From positions 1,984,001-2,048,000 of the forward strand of contig JAGKQI010000091.1 of the NCBI GenBank assembly GCA_018806915.1: a DNA stretch of 64,000 nt, read 5' to 3'. The stretch comes from Phytophthora colocasiae (lineage: Eukaryota; Oomycota; Peronosporomycetes; Peronosporales; Peronosporaceae). Position 1 is the first letter of the stretch. The number at the start of each line of letters is the position of its first letter. This document shows positions 1-9,711 of this stretch, piece by piece. The translations under genes were made by a program, and so were the position numbers. A model generated the notes under the pieces. It did not search any database. It saw only the letters and a program-made list of their open reading frames with translations, and was not told the origin of the DNA.

Positions 1-164
1 TTAAATAAGTATAATTAAATCAAATATAACTAAATTAAACTGCAAAATACCGTAAAATGAGAACTGTTATTGAATTTGGCATAAGCCAATTATGGACCTC
101 CTAAAACTGATTGTTATCTATTTCTAAAGGGTCTGCTTTTTTTTGGCAGAAACTCTGCTCAGTG

Positions 165-307
165 ATTGGTAGAAATCCGTTACTTTCTACCAATAATATG
201 CACAAATGCACACGAACCACCCAATAATGTTGTATCCTTTGGTGTGTACAGCACACCAAGGTCTGAGGCCCATTTCCAAACTCTAACAGTTATCCTAACT
301 GTTAGAG
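165..307. repeat. Cluster of three short perfect hairpins in AT-rich DNA
   Basis: Three inverted repeats lie within 143 bp. The arms are 165-175 with 184-194 (11 bp each, 8-nt loop), a 6-bp pair within 241-257, and 281-292 with 296-307 (12 bp each, 3-nt loop). The rest of 1-340 is AT-rich with no supported gene; ORFs here look like chance. It lies just upstream of the point where LINE homology begins, so it may be the target DNA of that insertion or a remnant of another element. No function is assigned. Confidence 0.5.
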
Positions 308-313
308 TTACAG

Positions 314-3300
314 GTGGTACAACCACTTGTACGTGTAACCCCGTTACACCAACTTTCGCAGCCGAGGAGGTCAATCAACGTCACGATCGAACTGCTACAG
401 GAGTTTCAGGTAACCCTGAGTCATCCCGAGGTGACAGCAGCAACAACTTCAGTAAAATGGGAAGAACTGAAGAGCGAAATAGCTAGGAGAACACGACGTT
501 GCATTCGAGCACGTAAACGCTCCTTGCGCGGTACTCTCAAGCAGAAACTCACCAAACTTCTTCGACAGCAACAACGGCTGCAAGAAGAAGAGCGAGGACG
601 GCCGGCCACAGTGGACATAGTTACTGATCTCATGGATGGCCTCTCTCTTAATGATACAGCAGGCCCTACGCGTGCAGCACGCTTACGACGTGCGATTGGT
701 GACTGTAAGAGAGCGAAAGTTGCTATCCGACAGCAAAAATTATACAGAGACACAACTCATTGGACGGGGAAGACGACGAAGGAATTCTTTAGGCGAATAT
801 CAACTAAGTTCAGCGACAACACGATTCACAAGCTAGACCCGATAGCTGGAGCTCCGAACCGAGGAGTCCATGACAAAGCAGACATTCTGGCTGATGCATG
901 GACACCTATTCTCCAGCAAGTCGCGGCGGATACGAAGGACATTGACGAGGTGCTAGACTGGACGGCTTCTGCAACAGAATCTACGCCAGAGCAAGCTGAT
1001 ACTGCAGACGTCATCACGGAGTTACAAGTTCGAACCGCACTCCGGGCATGCAAGAGAAGGAAGGCTGCTGGCCCTGACAGGCTCGGAAACGGCTGGTACA
1101 GGGACTACGAGGAACAGCTTGTTCCAATACTGACGATATTGCTCAACCTGTGGTACGAAGCAGGCCAATTTCCATCGTCTTTCCTCGAGGCGGACATATT
1201 CTGTCTGAAAAAAGGTGGTAGTCAAAATAACGCCCTCAATTACCGCTCTCTTGCGCTTCTGAACACGGATTACAAAATATTCACGAGGATATTGGCAACT
1301 CGCGTGAGTGCCACACTACCCGAGCAAATACACCCGAATCAAAATGGATTCGTACCAGGCAGGACTATTCACGAGACACTGGACCTGTATGATGCAGCAC
1401 AGCGAATGGCAATAGCTGACCCGTCCTAGATAGCAGCCACAGCTCTCCTACTTGACTTTAGAAAAGCTTATGACTCGCTCGACCGGGAGTACATGCTAAG
1501 GGTACTTCGACGTCAAGGTTATCCGACAAAGTTCATTAAGGCGGTATGGCAGCTTCATGCAGGTACAACAGTGCAGTTCTTAGCAAATGGGGCACGGTCG
1601 CGCAAAGTACACGTCACGAGCGGCATCAGGCAAGGGTGTCCGCTAGCACCCATGTTATTCATACTGGCGCTGGATCCATTGTATCGGAAGTTGGACGGTC
1701 AGTTCGGGGTAAGAGGCATCATTGTACAGTCCGAAGCAGGAAGATTCGAACTTCGCGTTGCTGGATACGCTGATGATACAGCGGCTTTCGTGAGAGATCC
1801 AGCGGACATTCCACCCCTCATGCTCATTTTACGCACTTTTAGCAAGGCTTCGGGACTACAGATCAATGCTGGAAAAACCAAGGTTATCCGACTGAATGCG
1901 CACGGGTCTACAGCGCCACCAAAACTCCCTGAAGGCATGGAATATCTACCCCCAGAAGAGGCGTGTAGGTATCTGGGAATTCAGGTAGGCACCACGGTTG
2001 AATCGTCCTACACTTGGAAAGTGGCGGGACAGCAACTGGAAACAAGGTTGCGACTTGCCACCCAAAAAGTACTCACGATGGATCAACGCAGCCTAATCGC
2101 CAGCGCAATCATTATACCCAAGCTGATGTATGTGGCACGGCATGCGTGGCCCACCAGTGCGGACGTGAATCTCATGAACGCACGAATCAAAAATTATGTT
2201 TGGCATGGGCAATTTACTCGAGACGTTCAAGGGGCGAGAGCGTGGTTAGATGCAGATCTAGCAGCGCTACCACGAACTAATGGTGGCCTCGCCATCCCAG
2301 ACCTGTGCACTGAACTGTACGCTATGGCGGCGATGACAGTGAGCAAGTGGGCTGAGCTCGGCACAACACAGTCACATATTGTGGGGGATGTGTTGTTTCA
2401 CGACACCAATGCTGGCAAAGCACCGACAGTGTTCATCACACCGGAGTATGCATCCCCACGGCCAGGAGGGGTGCGTCGTCGTGGAACGCTCTGGGACACA
2501 GGGAGAGCAGTGTTGACAGAAGCAGGGGCGCCAGATCCTGATGAGGTGCCAACAGCCACGCGAACGGGGTGTTGCGTGGCTGCTTTTGCTGTCGGGGGGA
2601 TCACAATAACGTGGACTGGAAACACTCTGTCAGCAAACTGCAGTTTTCTACTCAATGCTCTCGCCACCACCGCACGGGAGGAAAATCCGCTAACCGATGC
2701 GGCACTACATATCGAGTGGTTACCTTACGCAGAAATGGACACGCTTCAGATTACTACAATGGAGGGTTCCAGACACACACTGGCAGAGGCATGCGGGGGA
2801 ATATCTACCCCGCACACGCTTATACGAGACATAGTTAGGTGGCAACGTATTGAACGTGGCGTGATGATCTTTGAATTCCACACCAGCATGGCCTCACGCA
2901 CTTTCGGCAAACCTCAAGCGGATTGACTTGCACTGACACTGCTGATGATTTTTCCACGGATCACGACACTTGTTGATTATCCTAACGAGGTCCGATTCCA
3001 GGCGGCGCCGACGGATCACCCTGTCATAGTCAGTTTACGGGGGTATACCACAACGGAAGTGCTCATACAAACCGATACCGCCGGCCCACCACGCATTGAC
3101 AGAGTGGATGGGCACCTTGCTCTAACCACACTCCTCCAGAGAAAGTTAAAGCCAGACGTCAGCGTGCAGGCAGTTCATCCACACCCCAAGCTCAGCAGAC
3201 TGGTTTGTCTATGGGCTGGGCGGCGACGATGGACACGCCACAGGAGGGAGTACAAGGCACGCATCGCAGAGAAGAAACGACGGAGGGGTACGGAAAAACT

Positions 3301-4614
3301 GAAAGCGAGGCAGGCCCAATGGGCTGCACACAGCACATTGGCAGCTCAAGGCTTGATGGAACTGGAGTGGAAACGGATCAGACGAGTGGTTGGGCTGGGG
3401 CCGTGGGGTGAACAACTTCTCATCCGTCTGAAATTGCATGCATTCTCGCTGTACGACGTCGTCAACAACAGAATGGGATGCCCTCACAAAGAGTGTATTC
3501 ACGTTCATGAAGTGGACCTTCATCACGTGTTTTGGGGGTGCCCAGCTGCGGCGCTTTTGCGTCGTCATCTACTTTTACCATGGAAAAGACTGGGGCTCCG
3601 CGACCGCGACCACGACTGCGAACTTGCACTCTTCAGCATGACACTTCCCGCAATACCAGCTGGAGTCTGGTCGCAGGCGGAAGGTATGGTTCCAAAGACG
3701 CTTTTCTCATCACCAACGTTTGCGGAGGCGCTAACAGAACTGACGGAGAGTTGTTGGCGCATTGGAGTCGCGATTTATCTGAGTGCAGTCTGGAGATGGA
3801 GAATTCAATATTTTGACGACCTCAATAACGTCACCTCGAGTTACCAAACGCACACTATGTTATCTCGGCTTCGACAGGGGTACAAAACAGTGCATCTACA
3901 TCTAGGAGCGACAGCACCTTTCAAATTTGGAGACACCGTTGGCAACATCCTGATTAATGCACTTAACGTTGCAGATCCGCTACCAACTATGTTGACCAGT
4001 ACCCCATCAGAGTTTTACTTACTATTTTTCGACGGTGGCTCGAGAGGTAGGGTGGAAGTGGATCGATTATTCTCCGTTCAGGGGCAAATAACGCAGCGTT
4101 CACAGTTTGCTGGCTAGCTCAAATGTCCTATGCTAGCAAGACAACAACCAACAATGTGGCTGAAAATATGGGTCTCTTAACGGGACTACGTGCGTGCGTC
4201 CGACATGGATACTCTCCAGTACACGTCATTGGGGATAGTGAGATCATAATACGGCAGCATCGACGGAGGAAACCACCCAAAGCCTCTCACCTCAAGAACA
4301 TATATTGGCGGAGTAGAAGATTAGCTGATAAGCTACAGGTAATCCAGTGGCATCATCATCTACGGAGCCACAACAAAATGGCGGACAAACTTGCCAATCA
4401 GGCAATGGACTCCAAACGCAGCATTCAAGTGCGCATCGAAGGAACAACTTTACATCTTCAACATTGGGCGGCGGTGCTTCAGCATCAGCATGGAGATGTC
4501 ACTCACTGGGCGGACAATGATGGAGCTACGATCCGAGACAACATCGTGGACAATTCCCAAGCGGCACTTTTGGTCAACTCGATGGGGTTGACACCAGGTA
4601 GCGGCGGAGAGTAG
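314..4614 (+). pseudogene. LINE reverse transcriptase / RNase H polyprotein, inactivated
   Basis: One frame is open from about 314 to 1426, resumes after an in-frame TAG at 1427-1429, runs to a TGA at 2924-2926, and resumes again to 4117. The last part (4123-4614) is in another frame, so an indel lies between about 4036 and 4081, inside the RNase H domain. RT features are visible: fingers with a KAAGPD-like segment near 1068, a palm segment LLDFRKAYDSLD just after the TAG, SGIRQGCPLAP near 1620-1650, and the catalytic AGYADDT with YADD at 1766-1777. RNase H shows DGGSRG near 4033 and TTNNVAEN near 4150. The reaction would be target-primed reverse transcription, but two stops and a shift make this copy inactive. 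Alternative starts listed for these ORFs are not meaningful. Confidence 0.88.
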
Positions 4615-4640
4615 CTCTGGCCGGGATGAAGGCTAGTGGT
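340..4640 (+). mobile_element. 5'-truncated non-LTR (LINE) retrotransposon with RNase H
   Basis: A single degenerate reading path encodes reverse transcriptase, a long C-terminal region and a terminal RNase H, the order seen in LINEs that carry RNase H. No apurinic-type endonuclease is present upstream; recognisable sequence begins in the linker just before the RT fingers, so the copy is 5'-truncated, which is usual for LINE insertions. No poly(A) tail was identified and the 3' boundary is approximate. The next recognisable sequence, a HET-like gene without an N-terminus, starts about 50 bp further on, so this insertion may have removed its 5' end (inference). Confidence 0.85.
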
Positions 4641-4692
4641 CGACATAAGGGCGAACACTAGAACGGACATAGGAAGTCGTTAGCATAGCTAA

Positions 4693-6781
4693 GTGACATC
4701 AATGCACCAATGCACCTCACTGAAAAACGAAAACGAAACCACGATTCAATTGGGCGAGGAATGGGATGTGGAAGCTGTTCTGGACTCACTAGTGGAACTC
4801 TCCAAAGACAAGTGGATTTGGATGGACCAATTTTCATTGATCCAGAAAACGGTGACCACTTCAACTACAACATCCCTAAGATCTATCGGAACGTTCGGGT
4901 GGTGGCTTTCTTGCCGTACACAATCTTTGACCGACTATATAGTCACATCACGAAGTTCCGAGAGAGCAAAGATCCGGATGTCTCCACTGTACTCGCCGAG
5001 GTGATGCTCCACGATTTGGTGTGTGAATGTACTGATGGGATCTACGGGTGGCTCAGTCGACAATGGACCTGGCAAGAATTAATGCTCGCGACGTCCCTAC
5101 GCTTTGTGTGGAGGCTTGGAGTCAGCCGGTGGACGAGACGCGAGGTTTTCAATGAGGAGGTGAACGATCAAGAAGAAATTCCAGAAGAAGAATCGTCATT
5201 TTCTCGGCTCTGGACTAAAACGAAGAAAATTGGCACGGCGATCAAGAAAACAGTGAAGCACTCGCTCACTGACTTGTCTGTCTCTGAGCAACCGATCACC
5301 AAACTGCTGAATGAAACTGACTCAACGTAACATCGAGAGTGTCATGAATCGGAGTCTGCAACCTTGTCGATGGCTCACTATTTCTGCGTACGATTGTTGT
5401 GTGGGGCGGAGATTCACATGCCGCGCGCGGCTCGAACTCCACCGATCAACTGCTTAAAAGTTCTCCAGCAAATCGCAAGTACCGGGAGGAAAGGAGGTCG
5501 AGTGTACGATTGCTACTATGCGGCAGCGGCGTTTATTGACGATACCAGTTTTCTTCCCCAGAAGAAAAAATCGATGGCTGCCCAGAATCAACAGGGCAAG
5601 GGCGATGACTTGAAGGATGAAACAACACTTCGACAGGCGTATATTAAACTATACGAACGAGAAAATGTCCGTCGACCAAGTGCTTACGTCCTGGCCGACC
5701 CCAAAGCTCTCTTAGAGGCTTATACTAAGCTTTACGAGAATCGACACAGTCGGAATCCCGATGTGAGTGGCAAAAGTCACGCAGAGCTTCGACAAGCGTA
5801 TACTGAACTTTACAACAAGGTTCACAACACATTTGTGGTGAAGTACACTGGCGCTCCTGTGCCTAATGACAACTGTTTCAAGAGTACGGAGGAAGACGAA
5901 GAGTCTTTGGACCATTTCCATCCGATTGCGTGGCACTCAATCTCGACGCAATCTCCAAATTGACATCCTTGAGCGAACAGTTCAAGCAAAAGCATTCCAT
6001 CTTGGCGTCTCTCGTGCAAGCGGACATCCTAAATGCTTTTGTGCTATCTGGAATGACCGAAGAAGCTTTTTGTGAAACACAGGGAGAGTATTTCTGTGGT
6101 ACGGCGTACGACATCATCTCAATTGACCGCATCAAAGTGGGAAGAAAGCAAGACCTTTGGATCAATTCAGTCTACAAAATTGCGACCAACTTGCATCCAT
6201 CTCAACTGCACCGGGTGAGAAACTTCAATACGATCCCTGCGGATATGAGGCTGGCGTTATTCCCACTCGCCCACGCCATTATCCATGCCACTCGCTTCAA
6301 AGTTCACGCGTTCCCAGCACATTTCGTGAAAATCTTTTCGGCACTACTTGGGGCCAGAACCGCATCGAGCTACGTCGATGCCGTCACAATGCTTCTAGGC
6401 GAGAGTTTCGACTTCATCGCGGACGAAAATGGAGAAAACCAGTTCCGACTGGCGAAAATCACCTTCTCCGACGGAACGTGCTGTGTTGGAGTGGTGTCGA
6501 AGCGCTTGAAGGAGCTGGTGAAGGAGACGATTGTGGAATCCGTCGCTGAATCGGCGATTGGCAAATTTGTGGCGTCGACTTTGCTTTCCCCCGGAGCGTC
6601 CACAATGGCGGCGTCTGCTGTGAAAGTGATGAAATCTCACAACAGATTGCTACTGTGTGGTGGTGTTTTATCGGGCTGGAGTATTGTGGGCTACATCCCT
6701 GGACTGGATGCCGGGGCGAATGTAGCTATGCTTGGCCCGATTTCCCACGCCAATGTTCAAATCAAGAAAATTTCAGCCTAA
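4693..6781 (+). pseudogene. Decayed gene with HET-like domain and AYTELY repeats
   Basis: Three reading pieces read as one protein. 4693 to about 4838 (frame 1) holds a WDVEAVLDSL...KWIWMDQFS segment. From about 4840 frame 3 continues with IPKIYRNVRVVAFLP and RQWTWQEL to a TAA at 5328-5330, then on to about 5925. Frame 2 then runs to 6781. The pattern of WIWMDQ, IPKIY and RxWTxQE resembles the HET (heterokaryon-incompatibility-like) fold. The middle part has three imperfect repeats around AYIKLYE, AYTKLYE and AYTELYN (about 5637-5820). The C-terminal 280 residues are well preserved and end in a Gly/Ala-rich hydrophobic stretch, without a family I recognise. With one stop, two frameshifts and no N-terminus it is best called a pseudogene. 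Sequencing errors could account for some breaks, since the C-terminus is long and open. Confidence 0.6.
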
Positions 6782-7211
6782 TATCGTGGTAGAAGCGCAA
6801 GGGAGCCATGCTGATTAGGCACATGCAATGAATTCATTTCTTTTCTTGTTTAGGGAATGAGTTTGTAGTTCTAGCTTTCAAACCAGACCAAGAGCAGGTA
6901 GTTAAAACAATAAACAAACGCCAATCTTCCACGGCATCAACGTAGAGAAACACCCAGTGGATGTTGTTGTCTAGCATGTTTCTCCATCCAGATTTTGGAG
7001 TTGGACTACTTTCAACTACCCTCCAGGGTTGGCAAAGTATCTGGCCTAAAAAATAATACATGTACACCCTTGATGGTGAAAGTAGGGCTACATGTATTGA
7101 CCTCAACGTAATAGTTTGTAGTAACACAATGGTCAAAGGGAATCAAATTTGAATGTACTTACTCCGCTGTTGCATTTCGTTCATACGATTCGTTGCGATA
7201 GAATTTCTATC
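6782..7211. other. Intergenic, no gene seen
   Basis: About 430 bp between the end of the decayed HET-like gene and the 3' end of the ABC ATPase gene. Only short, compositionally random ORFs are present and no repeat structure stood out. It should include the 3' untranslated region of the minus-strand ATPase gene. Confidence 0.5.
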
Positions 7212-8165
7212 TCAAATTGTGTCAATGTCCACACCTCCAAGTCGTCCAGCAGCATATCCTCCAGCTCGGTTCTGGGCATTGGCCAAGTCAAACTTCCCGC
7301 TGTCTCCAATGGCTTCACTCTCCACGCGGTCATCTTCAGCCAATTCCTCACGTAACCAATGCTCCACCGCCTTGTACATTGGTACGTTCCTTCCATCCGT
7401 GCACTGTTCAATCGGTCCATAGAACCCAACCGTTCCACGTCGGACATACAGAACATGGGAAGCCCAAATATCCGTTCCGTCGAAAATGTGCGTGGCCAGT
7501 AACACCGTCGCCTGTCGAGATTCCGTTTCCTCCTTCAAAAAAGCCAAGACATTTTCCCGGGAGATAATATCGAGCATCCCCAGTACTTCATCAAGTACAA
7601 TGAGCTGCGATGGTCTCAAAAGAGCCAAGAAGAGCTGCACACGACGACGTTGACCGTCCGAAAGGCGATGAAGACGCCATTTCGGGTCAATCCGCAGCAC
7701 TTTAAGCAATTTTTGACGTCTCTCCGGGTACTCACTCTGTAGTTTCGTCATCATTTCCTCCACTGCCATGTCCGCTGAATAGGCCATAGCATGTGACGCG
7801 AAAGCCACAGCTCGTTGGCCCCAATCAGCACTCACAAATGTCCTTAAAGCATTGAGCATAGTGTCTCGAAAGCTATCACGACCGAAGACCAACGCTGTAT
7901 CGTCGGCTGTTAGGTGTTTCCCAGCCAAAATACTAAGTAAAGTGCTTTTACCAGCCCCATTGCCACCAACGACCAATACCCGTTGGCCCGACTGAACTGT
8001 TAAGTTCACGTCACGTAGGACGCGGTCGTCGTCCCCTATGGCATCCCCAGTTAGAGGGTCATGCTGTAGTCGGTTTATGAGTTGTCCACCGATCGTCACC
8101 TTGGCAAAGGCGAAGTTAAGGCGACGGAGCTCTACGGGGGGAGCGGAAGGAGCATTAGCCATCAT
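7212..8165 (-). CDS. ABC-type ATPase, CAF16/ABCI-like soluble ATP-binding protein
   Basis: A single-exon 317-aa protein consisting essentially of one ABC ATP-binding domain without membrane segments. Walker A GGNGAGKST is at about residues 67-75, the signature LSDGQRRRVQ at about 168-177, Walker B LIVLDEV at about 188-194, and a switch-histidine segment LLATHIFDG follows. Length and layout match the CAF16 group, soluble ABC proteins linked in yeast to the CCR4-NOT complex; this assignment rests on family resemblance. The start is placed at the ATG of 8163-8165, which is followed by a second ATG; the frame is open three codons further, but from a TTG. It is divergent from the zinc-repeat gene at 8270, leaving only 104 bp between start codons. 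It looks intact. Confidence 0.85.
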   Translation of the reverse strand: MMANAPSAPPVELRRLNFAFAKVTIGGQLINRLQHDPLTGDAIGDDDRVLRDVNLTVQSGQRVLVVGGNGAGKSTLLSILAGKHLTADDTALVFGRDSFRDTMLNALRTFVSADWGQRAVAFASHAMAYSADMAVEEMMTKLQSEYPERRQKLLKVLRIDPKWRLHRLSDGQRRRVQLFLALLRPSQLIVLDEVLGMLDIISRENVLAFLKEETESRQATVLLATHIFDGTDIWASHVLYVRRGTVGFYGPIEQCTDGRNVPMYKAVEHWLREELAEDDRVESEAIGDSGKFDLANAQNRAGGYAAGRLGGVDIDTI

Positions 8166-8249
8166 TTTGGACAATATTTATTTTATTTTATATATTATGT
8201 CAAAATTCATTTTGGACATTGATTTTATTTATATATTGTGTCAAAATTC
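8164..8249. repeat. Two tandem AT-rich repeats in a 104-bp shared promoter
   Basis: Two direct copies, 8164-8208 and 8209-8249, each begin with ATTTTGGACA, pass through a TTTATTTTATATATT-like core and end in GTCAAAATTC; a third partial copy begins at 8250. They fill almost all the space between the divergent starts at 8165 and 8270, and the first overlaps the ATPase start codon. The position suggests a bidirectional promoter; which bases matter cannot be read from sequence. Confidence 0.7.
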
Positions 8250-8269
8250 ATTTTCCATATTATTAGGCG

Positions 8270-9586
8270 ATGGGGACTGGTGATGATGACGTTGAGATGG
8301 AATTCATCTCGGTTATGGGTGTGCTTGTGCCTATGGAGGTGACAAAAGGTGTATCTAAAGAAGCCTTACGTGTCGCTACAGGTAGCATCTCGAGCGAAAG
8401 TGAGAGTGAAACTTGTAACAACAACCTTTGCTGTCAAGAAGACGAGATTTACAGTTCCAGTATTGTGGACAGTGGTGTTCCACAGAGGAAAATGGAGCAA
8501 AATGTGGGTGAAAGTGACTACAAGAAGGAAATTCCTAATACAAATGAGAAAAATCTCCACCCAACACCTGTATCTAAGCAGAAAAACAGGAGAATATCCA
8601 GGAAGTCAATGGACTCCAATGGTGTTGGTAAAATGCAGAAGAAAGTGAAAGAAGAAGATACCAAGTTGAAAGTAACGATGACACAATTGAAGAAGAAGAA
8701 AAAGCCAAAGGTTCTTGCTGGTATCTTGCCAGTTTCCAGCCAAAATGGCAATGAAGATATCGAGAATGCCAAGCCAACTGGGAGTTTAAGAACAACACCC
8801 GATGTTCAAGACGATAAAGGAAACAGGATTACTAAAACGTGGGTATTGGAGAGTGACGATGAAGAGAAAGGAAACATGAAGAAAAAGAGAAAAAAATCTA
8901 CTGGTGCAATAGCTTCGTCTGTTGCAGAACAAGTTAACTCACGTAGCTCTTTGGAAGTCACTGGTGTATGCACATACCCGAATTGCACGCAGCCAATGCG
9001 CTATCGATACAGATGTGCTAAGCACAACAGCCGACGACGATGCTCAGTGTCGGATTGCACCAAGTTCGCTCATTCAGGAGGGAATTGTATCGCTCATGGC
9101 GGAGGCTCTCGGTGTATGGAAGATGGCTGCGATCGTCGGTCCAGATCACAGGGGAAATGTTACGCACATGGTGGGGGAATACGCTGTTCTCATCCAAATT
9201 GCAATACTCGAGCCAAGTCCAAGGGCAAGTGTGTGGCTCATGGTGGAGGGACTATTTGCTGTGAAAGAGAATGCTCTAAATTGGCTATTTCGAATAGGAA
9301 GTGTATTTCTCATGGGGGATATATGAATTGCTCGCTTCCAGGATGTGACAAAAGGGTCCAAGTTCGCGGTAAATGTATTGAACACAGTGAACAAGAAAGA
9401 CCTACGAAATCTGGGAATTGTGAACAACCTACGGCTTTCGAGGAGAAGCAGGACGAGACAACCATGAAGTTGCGCAGTGGACAACGTGTCAAATTGGTCT
9501 CAAGCTGGAAAAATAAAGCAGAAGTGATCCAATCCGAAGAAGAAACTCTCGAAATGGTGTTGAAATTATCTACGATCGAGTACTAG
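8270..9586 (+). CDS. WRKY19-type zinc-repeat protein
   Basis: A 438-aa single-exon protein. The first 230 residues are acidic/basic low complexity, with lysine-rich runs near residues 140-150 and 200-210 that could be nuclear signals. Six Cys-His repeats follow at about residues 231-376, with the pattern CxxxxC-x9/10-C-x2-H and usually ending HGGG, for example CSHPNC...GKCVAHGGG. This repeat is the zinc-finger array known from plant WRKY19-like proteins and is common in oomycetes; no WRKYGQK DNA-binding domain is present. The likely role is nucleic-acid or protein binding in the nucleus (inference). The start is the ATG at 8270, the first in frame, right at the edge of the shared promoter. 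The tail after the repeats is about 60 residues and acidic. It appears intact. Confidence 0.8.
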   Translation: MGTGDDDVEMEFISVMGVLVPMEVTKGVSKEALRVATGSISSESESETCNNNLCCQEDEIYSSSIVDSGVPQRKMEQNVGESDYKKEIPNTNEKNLHPTPVSKQKNRRISRKSMDSNGVGKMQKKVKEEDTKLKVTMTQLKKKKKPKVLAGILPVSSQNGNEDIENAKPTGSLRTTPDVQDDKGNRITKTWVLESDDEEKGNMKKKRKKSTGAIASSVAEQVNSRSSLEVTGVCTYPNCTQPMRYRYRCAKHNSRRRCSVSDCTKFAHSGGNCIAHGGGSRCMEDGCDRRSRSQGKCYAHGGGIRCSHPNCNTRAKSKGKCVAHGGGTICCERECSKLAISNRKCISHGGYMNCSLPGCDKRVQVRGKCIEHSEQERPTKSGNCEQPTAFEEKQDETTMKLRSGQRVKLVSSWKNKAEVIQSEEETLEMVLKLSTIEY

Positions 9587-9711
9587 TCGACCTCTACTAT
9601 CCAAGATGAATATCAAGGTGACAGACCAACATCTCTTCAACTTGAAGCTTCCGTTTTAGCTCGACCCTCTCGTCACAAGTGCGTAACCGCTGCATTACCA
9701 AGTCTGTCGTA

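Noticed and set aside
9679..9711. Longer start of the kinase gene from GTG
   Set aside because: Eukaryotic genes start at ATG; the first ATG in frame is at 9712.
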